From the NCBI GenBank assembly GCA_900554225.1, contig USGH01000013.1:1-22700 (forward strand): a stretch of 22,700 nucleotides of DNA, in the 5' to 3' direction. The translations under genes were made by a program, and so were the position numbers. Source of the stretch: an uncultured Eubacteriales bacterium. Lineage in GTDB: Bacteria > Bacillota > Clostridia > Oscillospirales > CAG-272. Under the pieces are notes generated by a model, which saw nothing but the letters and a program-made list of their open reading frames with translations, made no database searches and had not been told where the DNA came from. Below, in pieces: positions 7,242 to 15,087 of this stretch (positions within the stretch are counted from its first letter, which is position 1; every line of letters begins with the position of its first letter).

Positions 7242-10200
7242 ATGCGTGACTGCAAACACATTTTCGGACGCTTTCTTGCGTATCTGCTTCTTTGCGCGTT
7301 GGCAATCTCGGTGTTGTCGTCCTGCGGCGTAAAGGCAGCGGAAATCGACAATACCGTACAACCAATGGAGGCATCCGACAAAAATATGACTACGGGATCG
7401 ATTATCAATCCGGACACGGAAATACGCGCCGTTTGGATCGCGTCGGTGTTCAATATCGACTACCCCTCAAAGACGGATCTGACTGCGGCACAGCTACAGG
7501 CGGAGCTGGACGAAATCGTCGCGACCTGCGTGAAAAACAAGCTCAACACCATCTTTTTCCAGGTGCGTCCGACCTGTGACGCGCTGTACAAAAGCGAGCT
7601 TTTCCCGGTCTCCTCGTATCTTTCCACAAGCGGCACACTTCCGCTGGATCCGCTCGCGTATCTCGTCAAGGCAGCGCACGAGCACAACATATTTGTCCAC
7701 GCGTGGGTCAATCCGCTTCGTGTCACCATGAATTCCACCGATGTGAACACCCTCCCGACGAACAGTCCCGCACGACAGCATCCCGAATGGACCGTTCCCT
7801 TTGCGGATGGCAAGCTCTATCTCAACGCCGGTCTGCCTGAAGTACGCCAGCTTGTAGCGGATGGTGTGCGCGAGATCGTTGCGAATTACGACGTGGACGG
7901 GATCGTATTCGACGACTACTTCTATCCGTATCCGGCAAAAAATGAAGACGGTACTGCCGCCGCCTTCAACGATGCAGCCGCCTATGCCGCATATGGTTCT
8001 GAATACAGCGATGTTGCCGATTGGAGACGCGCGAACATCAATGCCACGATCCGCACGGTTTATGAGACCATCAAGGCAGTCGATAAGGAGTGCCAATTCG
8101 GTGTTGCTCCGTTCGGTATCTGGCAGAACGACGACGGTCAGAACGGCGGCTCCGCGACAAACGGATTCGAAGCGTACAAATCGCTCTATCCGGACGCGCT
8201 TGCCTGGGTGAACGGCGGATACATCGATTATCTCTCCCCGCAGCTCTACTGGCGATTCTCCGATTCCGCCGCCGCATATGACATTCTCCTCCACTGGTGG
8301 AACACACAGCTCGACAACACCGGAGTGGATCTGATCGTATCGCACGCCGTGTATCGATATGAGGACGGCAACTGGGATTCTCCGCAGGGGGAGATGACGG
8401 AGCAAGTCTCCTACGCACGCAGCGAAATCTCGTACAAGGGCAGCGCGTTCTATGGCTACGACGAAATCCGCAAAAACACAAACGGCGCGTCCGACGATAT
8501 TTTGGCGGCTTATCCGAGCGAAATCCTTTATCCGAAAATCCAGAGCAACGGTCTGAAACCCGGTGTCAATTCCCCTGCCGACGGTTCCACAATGAACGTT
8601 TCCACCACATATCTGCTCGGCACCTCCGATCCCGCCTATCCGCTATACCTGAACGGTGAGAAAATCGGCAGAACCAAAAGCGGGTATTTCTCAAAAATGG
8701 TGACGCTCAAAGAAGGCGAGAATAAATTCATGTTGACCCAAAACGGCGAGGACACGGTTTACACTTTATACTATAAGCCAGCAACGGCGTCGAACACCAC
8801 GCAGAAGTCCGTCACCGTGCTCGACAGCTTGCAGATCACCGGCGTGTACCCGTCCAACACGATCACCACCGACAAAGCCGGACAGTGGGTCTCCTGCGTG
8901 GCTCCCTATGGCGCGACCGTCACGGCAAAGCGCGAAAACGGAGAGGCGGTCACGCTCAAAATGACGGAAACGCCCTCTGTCACAAAAGCGGACAGCGGCT
9001 ACGTCGGCGTGATCTACGGCGGTACCGTGCCCTTACCCGCTGCCTCCAGTTCAGAAATAAAAGATGCCGGAACGATCACGATCACAGCGACGCTCGGGCA
9101 GACCATGGTATCCGCGACGACGGCCTCCATCCGCGTCAAGGGAAAAAACGCGCCGCTTGCCGTTCGGGTCAAGGAGGATTACGCGGAGTTAAAATTCACG
9201 GAAACGAGCAGCTACTACAACGATTACACCGTACAGTCCATCGGGATGACGGACACGGTGAAGGGACAGAAAAACGGTTTTTACGAGCTGTCCATGGGCG
9301 GTTTCATCGCGGAGAAATTTGTCGATGAGGTAACGGACAACCTCCCTGCCGCCAATGGATACGCGATCACCGGAGCGGAGGTGAAAAATGGCGGGGCCAA
9401 TACGGAGCTGCGGTTCCATACAGGCAGCGCAGGCGACACGGGTCCCGCGTACTACGGCAAGGTGGAAGAAGGCAAGTTCATCGTCACGCTCTACTCCATC
9501 GACACAACAAAGGTGCCGGACAGCGTGACTCTCGGCGAAAATCCGTTGTTCTCCGCGTGCGAGATCGTCAAAATGGCGGACAACGGCAAGGTGCGTTTTC
9601 TCTTCACCCTCAAAAACGCGCGGAACTTTTACGGTTTTGACCTCTATTACAAGGACGGCTGGACAGTCGTCACGTGCCGCAATCCGATGAAAATCGATCT
9701 CACGCGGGAAAAGCCTCTCGATGGTGTGCGTATCGTACTGGACGCAGGGCATGGCGGAGACGACAGCGGTGCGCGCGGATTTTCCACGGCGGAGGACAAG
9801 CTCCTCAACGAAAAGCAGCTCAATCTGGCAATCGTTCTGGATGCGTCGGAAAAGCTGAAGGCACTCGGTGCAGACGTTTCGCTGATCCGCACGGACGACA
9901 CAACGGTTTCTCTGGACGCGCGTATGGCGTATCTGGAGGCGGCGGAACCGGATCTGTCCATCTCGATCCACCAGAACTCCATGGGCTATTCGACGGACAT
10001 CACCAGAGTGCGCGGCGTCCTTCCCCTGTACTGCGCGGATTCCGGAAAGCTGCTCGCGGATTGCGTGGGCGGTGAGATCGGTCGGGCAACGGGACGGTAC
10101 ACACGCGCCAGTCAATACCAGATGCTCGCCCTGTGCCGCAATCCCAAATTTCCACAGACCCTCATCGAGGTCGGATTCATCACAAACGCCGAGGAGTACG

Positions 10201-10298
10201 AGCAGATGGCGGTCGGTCGCGGGATCACCCAGGCGGCAGACGGTGTGGTAAACGGTGTGCTGCGCTATTTCAGAGAGATGGCCGCGTTTGCCGGATGA
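7242..10298 (+). CDS. Lipoprotein fusing a GHL10 (DUF187/YngK-like) glycosidase domain to an N-acetylmuramoyl-L-alanine amidase
   Basis: This 1018-residue surface lipoprotein is predicted to act on peptidoglycan. The signal peptide ends in VLSSC with Cys28 as the lipid anchor. Residues about 60-430 are a GHL10-type TIM barrel: EIRAVWIASV, FFQVRP (105-110), FDDYFYP (223-229) and SPQLYW (332-337). The middle, about 430-820, looks like beta-sandwich spacer domains. The C-terminal 193 residues are an Amidase_3 zinc amidase: DAGHGG with ligand His837, NEKQLN with Glu857, SIHQNS with His910 and LIEVGFITN with catalytic Glu976. The start was chosen at 7242 because the promoter lies at 7108-7137, AGGAAAGGGTG precedes this ATG, and a lipoprotein signal begins exactly there. 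The open frame extends 54 codons further upstream but crosses the promoter. All four key amidase residues are present, so activity is likely. The glycosidase substrate is unknown. Confidence 0.93.
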   Translation: MRDCKHIFGRFLAYLLLCALAISVLSSCGVKAAEIDNTVQPMEASDKNMTTGSIINPDTEIRAVWIASVFNIDYPSKTDLTAAQLQAELDEIVATCVKNKLNTIFFQVRPTCDALYKSELFPVSSYLSTSGTLPLDPLAYLVKAAHEHNIFVHAWVNPLRVTMNSTDVNTLPTNSPARQHPEWTVPFADGKLYLNAGLPEVRQLVADGVREIVANYDVDGIVFDDYFYPYPAKNEDGTAAAFNDAAAYAAYGSEYSDVADWRRANINATIRTVYETIKAVDKECQFGVAPFGIWQNDDGQNGGSATNGFEAYKSLYPDALAWVNGGYIDYLSPQLYWRFSDSAAAYDILLHWWNTQLDNTGVDLIVSHAVYRYEDGNWDSPQGEMTEQVSYARSEISYKGSAFYGYDEIRKNTNGASDDILAAYPSEILYPKIQSNGLKPGVNSPADGSTMNVSTTYLLGTSDPAYPLYLNGEKIGRTKSGYFSKMVTLKEGENKFMLTQNGEDTVYTLYYKPATASNTTQKSVTVLDSLQITGVYPSNTITTDKAGQWVSCVAPYGATVTAKRENGEAVTLKMTETPSVTKADSGYVGVIYGGTVPLPAASSSEIKDAGTITITATLGQTMVSATTASIRVKGKNAPLAVRVKEDYAELKFTETSSYYNDYTVQSIGMTDTVKGQKNGFYELSMGGFIAEKFVDEVTDNLPAANGYAITGAEVKNGGANTELRFHTGSAGDTGPAYYGKVEEGKFIVTLYSIDTTKVPDSVTLGENPLFSACEIVKMADNGKVRFLFTLKNARNFYGFDLYYKDGWTVVTCRNPMKIDLTREKPLDGVRIVLDAGHGGDDSGARGFSTAEDKLLNEKQLNLAIVLDASEKLKALGADVSLIRTDDTTVSLDARMAYLEAAEPDLSISIHQNSMGYSTDITRVRGVLPLYCADSGKLLADCVGGEIGRATGRYTRASQYQMLALCRNPKFPQTLIEVGFITNAEEYEQMAVGRGITQAADGVVNGVLRYFREMAAFAG

Positions 10299-10325
10299 GA
10301 AGCATCCAAATCCTATACACATAAG

Positions 10326-10353
10326 AAGCGGGATCTGCGTGGTTCCGCTTTTT
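10326..10353 (+). terminator. Terminator of the GHL10-amidase gene
   Basis: AAGCGGGA pairs with TTCCGCTT (10326-10333 with 10343-10350, one G-U) around a nine-base loop and runs into five T. It lies back to back with the terminator of the convergent fucosidase gene. Confidence 0.85.
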
Positions 10354-10364
10354 CCTATTGGCGC

Positions 10365-10393
10365 AAAAAAGGGACAGAGCTCTTGTCTGTCCC
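10365..10393 (-). terminator. Terminator of the fucosidase gene
   Basis: GGGACAGA (10371-10378) and TCTGTCCC (10386-10393) form a perfect 8-bp stem with a seven-base loop. On the minus strand it is followed by six T (10365-10370). Confidence 0.9.
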
Positions 10394-10406
10394 CATTCGG
10401 TTTGTT

Positions 10407-11690
10407 TTATTTTAAGAAGATCTCCAGTACCGGAATGTCGGCACCCAGCGGCTTTTTGACCGGCAGCGGGATATGGACACGGCGGTTTTCCGCATCGTAT
10501 TGGAACGGCAGCTCGGACGCGTCGGACAGGATCTGGATGTACTCAACGTGTTCCGCGACCTCACCCTGTAAGGTGATCTTGCCAAACGGCCAGGAGTACA
10601 TATGGAGATACAGCCGCTTCGTTTCCGGATTGTAGGTGTAGCGGCAGTCGCGCGGGCACTCAAATTCGAGCGGAGCCTGTGTACAGCCATAAATGGAGCG
10701 GGAATGACGGCGCATCCATTTGCCCATCCCGGCAAGTCTGTCATACGCGCGTTCGTCAAATTCTCCACGCCCGGTCGGACCTACGTTCAGAAGCAGGTTG
10801 CCGCCCATGGCTACGCTGTCGATAAGCATCTTGAGCAACTGATCCACGCTCTTCCATGTTTCTTCGTCGCGATAGTACCCCCATGATCCGGAGAAGGTAT
10901 GGCATCCTTCCCAAACCACCGGCACACCGTTCACCTTGACCCATTCGTCCGGCATATACTGCTCCGGGGTCTTGACATCCTGATCGATCTGGAGTCGATC
11001 GTCGATGATGATGTTCGGATTGATGGCGCGGATCTTTGCCAGAAATTCCTCACTGCGCCAAACTTCTTTTCCCTTTCCCGGGAATCTGTCGGACGCACCA
11101 ACGGAAAAGTCAAACCAAAGGATGTCCACGGGATCGTACCTTTTCAAAAGCTCCTCGGTCTGGTTGTGGAGGTAATCGACGTATCGGGACAGCACGCGAT
11201 TCTTGTCTTCGGCGATGTATTCCTCGTTTTCGCGCATCGGATGGCAAATATCCACGGTGTAATCCGGGTGGTGCCAGTCCAGCAACGAATGATAAAAACC
11301 GGTACGCAGTCCATGGGAACGGAACGCGTCCACCATCGGCGTAAGAATATCCTTCCCGTACGGCGTGTTGGTCGATTTGTAATCGGTATAGGCGGAATCC
11401 CACAGGCAGAAGCCTTCATGGTGCTTGGTGGTGATGACGAAATACTTCATTCCGGCATCCGCGGCGGCAGAGGCCCATTTTTCCGGATCGTACAGATCGG
11501 GATCGAAATGGCGGAAATACTTATCGTATACCTCCGTCGGGATTCTGTCGTGGCTCTTCAGCCATTCGTGACGCGCACCTAATGCGTACAGTCCCCAGTG
11601 AATAAACATACCGAAGCGGTCATGCCGGAACCATTTGGTGTCGCCCGGCGTAGGTGCGGGTTCGACAAGGGTCAGGTCTTCCAGTCTCAT
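10407..11690 (-). CDS. Alpha-L-fucosidase, glycoside hydrolase family 29
   Basis: This 427-residue enzyme releases terminal L-fucose from glycans. The GH29 barrel is recognised by RFGMFIHWGLYALGARHEW (from residue 25), TTKHHEGFCLWDS (87-99) and ILWFDF, where Asp194 is the expected nucleophile. A short C-terminal beta domain follows. No signal peptide is present with the chosen start, so the enzyme is probably cytoplasmic and acts on imported oligosaccharides. The start at 11690 follows GGAGG by six bases. An in-frame start at 11774 would give a hydrophobic leader, but it lies upstream of the promoter at 11722-11750 and is rejected. The gene stands alone with its own promoter and terminator. 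No fucose-use genes or transporter are next to it. Confidence 0.94.
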   Translation of the reverse strand: MRLEDLTLVEPAPTPGDTKWFRHDRFGMFIHWGLYALGARHEWLKSHDRIPTEVYDKYFRHFDPDLYDPEKWASAAADAGMKYFVITTKHHEGFCLWDSAYTDYKSTNTPYGKDILTPMVDAFRSHGLRTGFYHSLLDWHHPDYTVDICHPMRENEEYIAEDKNRVLSRYVDYLHNQTEELLKRYDPVDILWFDFSVGASDRFPGKGKEVWRSEEFLAKIRAINPNIIIDDRLQIDQDVKTPEQYMPDEWVKVNGVPVVWEGCHTFSGSWGYYRDEETWKSVDQLLKMLIDSVAMGGNLLLNVGPTGRGEFDERAYDRLAGMGKWMRRHSRSIYGCTQAPLEFECPRDCRYTYNPETKRLYLHMYSWPFGKITLQGEVAEHVEYIQILSDASELPFQYDAENRRVHIPLPVKKPLGADIPVLEIFLK

Positions 11691-11721
11691 AAATACCTCC
11701 ATTGGGTTTTGTGGTAGAAAA

Positions 11722-11750
11722 AGTATAGCATATCCGCCGAGAAAAGTCAA
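11722..11750 (-). promoter_or_regulatory. Strong sigma-A promoter of the fucosidase gene
   Basis: On the minus strand TTGACT (11745-11750) and TATACT (11722-11727) are 17 bases apart, with TG one base before the -10 box (extended -10). The transcript would start about 25 bases upstream of the ATG. Confidence 0.9.
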
Positions 11751-11929
11751 GCCGGTTTGTACGATCTTGTGCATTTTTCTGTAATTTTATCATTGCACCG
11801 CCGCCATTTCGTGGTACAGATCCGCACATGTGCTGTCCATGTTCCATCCGTCGTACAACACAACAGTATGGCACAAAAGCAGTGGGAACACATACGCCTC
11901 CCCGCCCTTTTGTCCGTTATACAAACGAT
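11751..11929 (-). other. Intergenic stretch between hslO and the fucosidase promoter
   Basis: No known gene is seen. On the minus strand the frame after the hslO stop stays open to a TGA at 11790. A GTG at 11889-11891, five bases after GGGGAGG, could start a 33-residue peptide containing YDGWNMDSTCADLYHEM. Support is weak. No terminator for hslO was found here. Confidence 0.3.
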
Positions 11930-12829
11930 TCAGCTTTCACATGCATCCTGCTTTTGCTTCTTCTCCGCACGTGCGTCCAGTATCTCCCGGAGCGGGAATA
12001 CATATTTCGCGCCGCAGAAGCGACAGCTTGTCTCAATATCGGTGCCAGCCTTCACCAGCTCCTCCATATCGGTGTCGTTCAGTCCGACCAGCGCGTTTTT
12101 ATAGCGGTTCCGGTCGCAGTTGCAGCGATATTCCGCCGTGAACTCGTCAAATAAGGTGTACGGAATGCCGTTAAATACCATCTCGATGATGTCGTCCGCC
12201 GTCTTCCCATCTGCGATCAGCTTCGAAACGGTGTTCATCACGTGGATATTCGCTTCCAGTCGATCGATGATCGTGTCGGCAGCACCGGGCATGAGCTGTA
12301 AGAGATACCCGCCGGCGGCTGTACACATATTTTCCGTATTCACCCGTACACCGAGGGCGCAAACGGTCGGGGTCTGCTCACTGTTTGCGAAATACGAGGT
12401 AATATCCTCTGCTACCTCACCGGACACCAGCGGACACACACCGATATACGGCTCGCCCAGAGCGAGATCCTTGTTGACGTACTGCGTCCCCTTTCCGACT
12501 GCTCCGCCCACATCGAGCTTGCCCTGTGCATTCGGCGGCAGCTCCGCATTGGGATTTTCCACATAGCCGCGCACGTTGCCCATGTAATCGGAGGTGCAGA
12601 CCACCAATCCCGCAGGTCCGTCGCCGCGCAGCTGTACGGTAAGAGAATTGTCCCGATCCTTCAGCAGGGTCCCCATGAGAGATGCGGCGGTCAGCGTTCT
12701 GCCCAGCAGTGCCGTGGTCGTTTTGGAGGTATGATGGATCTCGCAGGAACGGCGTACAATATCGGTGCTGTTCATCACAAACAGTCTTGCCGAGCCATCC
12801 TCCGTAATCGCGCGCTTGATGATTGCCAT
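11930..12829 (-). CDS. hslO: Hsp33 redox-regulated molecular chaperone
   Basis: Hsp33 is a cytoplasmic holdase that is activated when oxidants such as hypochlorous acid oxidise its zinc-binding cysteines. The 299-residue protein has the family N-terminus (IIKRAITEDGSARLF), the GPAGLVVCTSD and GEVAEDITSYFANSEQ blocks, and the C-terminal redox switch CXC-X30-CXXC at Cys236, Cys238, Cys269 and Cys272. All four zinc ligands are intact. The start at 12829 follows AAAGGA and matches the family N-terminus. An in-frame 25-codon upstream extension is basic and not family-like. The gene lies 120 bases after a LysR gene on the same strand. No clear promoter was seen in the gap, so co-transcription is possible. 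Confidence 0.97.
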   Translation of the reverse strand: MAIIKRAITEDGSARLFVMNSTDIVRRSCEIHHTSKTTTALLGRTLTAASLMGTLLKDRDNSLTVQLRGDGPAGLVVCTSDYMGNVRGYVENPNAELPPNAQGKLDVGGAVGKGTQYVNKDLALGEPYIGVCPLVSGEVAEDITSYFANSEQTPTVCALGVRVNTENMCTAAGGYLLQLMPGAADTIIDRLEANIHVMNTVSKLIADGKTADDIIEMVFNGIPYTLFDEFTAEYRCNCDRNRYKNALVGLNDTDMEELVKAGTDIETSCRFCGAKYVFPLREILDARAEKKQKQDACES

Positions 12830-12949
12830 ATTCTGTCCTTTCCGGGAAGTCACAATCGGCTTCCTTTTCTCTGTTTCTTTCTTGGATGTGCCGCGCACTC
12901 GCATTCTTGCGTCAGCGGGCTTTTCTATGTATGCTTTGGATATGTCTTT

Positions 12950-13846
12950 TTATTCTTCCATACAAAATTGTCCCTCATTGGATTCGCACGCCCGGCACAG
13001 CGCAATGAAGGCACGGGCGGCGTTTGTCAGATATTTGTGCTTATGGTAGACAATTTTGTATTTGCGCCGGAAGCGTATCCCATCGATGGTGATCTCCCGG
13101 AGTCCCGGATGACCGTCCGTCATGCGCTTCGGTACCACGGCGACCCCCAGACCTTCCTCTGCGGCATGAAGCAGTGCGGCGGTACTGAGGCTTTCCCACA
13201 TGGGTTCCGGCGGTGCGATCCCGGCTGCCGACAGGGTGGATGCGAATACCTCTCGGGTACCACTGCCGATCTCCCGCACGAGAAGTGGCTGTCTGCAAAA
13301 CTCCTCCACGGTAACGACCGGCGGCAGTGGTGCATCTTTGGAGACAAGAACGGCAAGCGAATCCTCCAAAAAGTCCTCCTCGGTGAGGTTTTCGTCGTGT
13401 ACGATCCCCTCGATCAAGGCGAAATCGAGCGTATTCTGGAGTACCGCCTCCTGTAAGCGATCCGAACGGTCGATCCGCACACGCAGCTGTGTATCCGGCG
13501 ATCCTTCCGAAAACCGCTTTACAAGCCTTGGCATCAACGCCGCCCCGATCGACACACTGCCGCCAACCCGCAATAGTCCGCCATGGTTCCACGCGCGAAT
13601 GCTCTTTTCCATATCGTCAAAGGACAGAAGAATGTCCTCCGCACCCGCCAGAAACCGTTTTCCTGCCTCGCTCAGATACAGTCTCCGGGAAATCCGGTCA
13701 AAGAGCTTTACGCCGTAGTAGGTCTCCAGCTCCGCGATGGCAAGACTGACCGCAGGCTGTGTCATATGGAGCTTTTCTGCCGCACGTGTCGTATTGCAGC
13801 CGCAGGAGCAGACCGTCTCAAAAATGCGGATATGCCGTAATGTCAT
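12950..13846 (-). CDS. LysR-family transcriptional regulator
   Basis: This 298-residue regulator has an N-terminal winged helix-turn-helix: TRAAEKLHMTQPAVSLAIAE contains the recognition helix, followed by LFDRISRRLYLSEAG. The rest is a periplasmic-binding-protein-like effector domain, with VGGSVSIGAALMPRL and GVAVVPKRM as typical strands. The ligand and regulon are unknown. LysR proteins often control a divergent neighbour, but here both neighbours, hslO and the HD-domain gene, lie on the same strand. The start at 13846 is preceded by AGGTG. The C-terminus is slightly extended and contains two cysteines. Confidence 0.93.
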   Translation of the reverse strand: MTLRHIRIFETVCSCGCNTTRAAEKLHMTQPAVSLAIAELETYYGVKLFDRISRRLYLSEAGKRFLAGAEDILLSFDDMEKSIRAWNHGGLLRVGGSVSIGAALMPRLVKRFSEGSPDTQLRVRIDRSDRLQEAVLQNTLDFALIEGIVHDENLTEEDFLEDSLAVLVSKDAPLPPVVTVEEFCRQPLLVREIGSGTREVFASTLSAAGIAPPEPMWESLSTAALLHAAEEGLGVAVVPKRMTDGHPGLREITIDGIRFRRKYKIVYHKHKYLTNAARAFIALCRACESNEGQFCMEE

Positions 13847-13891
13847 CTGTCACACCTGTTCTTTCTTCTTTCGGATACATCCGTATCGATG

Positions 13892-14551
13892 TCACATCAG
13901 GTTCTGACCGTTGATGATGAGACGGAAGTGTTGGCCAAGCTTTTCCGCCGCCTTTTTGCACAGCAGCATACGGGTCAGAAAAATCTCGAAATAATCCGCG
14001 ACCGTGCTGTATGCCGGATCGATGTGCAGACGCAGGCGGATCTCCCCGGCATCCGGATCCAGTTCCAGCTTCGATTCATCTACGGAGTAGTTCACCCGGT
14101 CGTGGATGTCATAGCTTGCCGGATCCATATTGCGTACCCGGGAACGGCGCACGTCCGATTTGTCGGCTAAAAAAAGCGCGGCAGAAATGGCATTGACCGG
14201 TGTGCCGGTGCCCTCATCGTGATTGCCGATGGCAGTGACAATGTCCGCGATGTCCTCCGCATCCATACCGAGCTTGTCCAAAATCCGGAATGCCATTACC
14301 GCACCGCTCTGGGAATGCTCCACGCGATTGACCAGATTGCCGATGTCGTGCAGGTATCCGGCGATCTTCACGAGCTCCACATCGTGCGTACTGTACCCGA
14401 ACGTGGAGAGGATCTCCCCCGCCGTTTCCGCAACCTTGGTGACATGGGCAAAGCTATGCTCCGTATAGCCGAGCGCGCGCAGAGATTCGTCCGCCTTCCG
14501 GATATAGGTGCGGATGTTTTCATTTTGTCGGATCGTTTCGTATGAGAGCAT
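13892..14551 (-). CDS. HD-domain phosphohydrolase
   Basis: This 219-residue soluble protein has the metal ligands of the HD superfamily: His36 (SFAHV), His68-Asp69 (GYLHDIGN), His79 (VEHS), His111-Asp112 (GNHDEG) and Asp130 (LADKSD). Such proteins hydrolyse nucleotides, cyclic dinucleotides or phospho-esters. The substrate cannot be told here. The GNHDEGTGTPVNAISAAL stretch resembles families annotated as HD-domain phosphohydrolases in Clostridia. The C-terminal 80 residues look like a mixed alpha/beta addition. The start at 14551 has AAGGAGA upstream. The LysR gene follows after 45 bases, so they may form an operon. Confidence 0.88.
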   Translation of the reverse strand: MLSYETIRQNENIRTYIRKADESLRALGYTEHSFAHVTKVAETAGEILSTFGYSTHDVELVKIAGYLHDIGNLVNRVEHSQSGAVMAFRILDKLGMDAEDIADIVTAIGNHDEGTGTPVNAISAALFLADKSDVRRSRVRNMDPASYDIHDRVNYSVDESKLELDPDAGEIRLRLHIDPAYSTVADYFEIFLTRMLLCKKAAEKLGQHFRLIINGQNLM

Positions 14552-14603
14552 ACCGTTCTCCTTTTATATTTGTCTGCCGGAATGCAAAATGCGGCGCGTG
14601 GAA

Positions 14604-14633
14604 TTGTATATCCGGCAAAAAATCGCTTATACT
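14604..14633 (+). promoter_or_regulatory. Sigma-A promoter of the small lipoprotein-spoVAD region
   Basis: TTGTAT (14604-14609) and TATACT (14628-14633) are 18 bases apart, about 30 bases before the ATG at 14666. A vegetative promoter here is notable because the downstream spoVA genes are normally transcribed by the forespore sigma factor G. Confidence 0.6.
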
Positions 14634-14665
14634 AAGTATATCTCAAAGAAACGGGGAAATCAATC

Positions 14666-15007
14666 ATGAAATCGTTAAAAATTACTCTGGTACTCATTTT
14701 CGCGCTGCTTTTGTGCTCCTCCTGCGTCGGCAATGGCGAAAACGACACCGCCACGGACACCAATCGTCCGGAATCCGGCGAAACCGCTCCGGAAAGCAGG
14801 ACGGAATCGGATACGGGGTCAGGTACCGATACGACCGCAGAATCGGACACCGATCCGACAAATGACGGCACAGGCGAGACGGGCAGCGAGAGCGATACGG
14901 ACACAGAGCTCTCTGAGCGAACCAGACGGATGCGCGCACGGGCGAGAGAACAGGTGGAGCATTGGATCCATCAGGTGCAAAGCACTGCGGACGCATATCT
15001 GCGCTGA
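14666..15007 (+). CDS. Small lipoprotein of unknown function, 113 residues
   Basis: The protein begins with a lipoprotein-like signal, ALLLCSSC, with Cys20 the likely lipidated residue, although the -3 position is Cys instead of Leu. About 60 residues rich in Asp, Glu, Thr, Ser and Gly follow, with repeats of the type ESDTD and TDT, then a basic 30-residue segment (ERTRRMRARAREQVEHWIHQ) that should form one amphipathic helix. No known domain is recognised. The first 30 residues resemble those of the solute-binding lipoprotein at 17463 (CGNGESD there, CVGNGEND here). It could be a surface-anchored peptide or the remnant of a larger lipoprotein. It sits 80 bases before spoVAD and may be co-transcribed with it. 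Confidence 0.65.
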   Translation: MKSLKITLVLIFALLLCSSCVGNGENDTATDTNRPESGETAPESRTESDTGSGTDTTAESDTDPTNDGTGETGSESDTDTELSERTRRMRARAREQVEHWIHQVQSTADAYLR

Positions 15008-15087
15008 AGCCGCACTGTGCATCGCCGCATGCGGGACGGTTTCCCTATGGGATCGATTCCGCCTACATTGCATTGGGGAGGTACGTC

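Noticed and set aside
10407..11774. A longer fucosidase with a hydrophobic N-terminus that resembles a signal peptide
   Set aside because: The first ATG lies upstream of the -35 and -10 boxes at 11722-11750, and the GGAGG sits right before the ATG at 11690.
14962..15087. 42 extra N-terminal codons on spoVAD
   Set aside because: They overlap the small lipoprotein gene, lack a ribosome site and are not family-like. GGGGAGG precedes the ATG at 15088.
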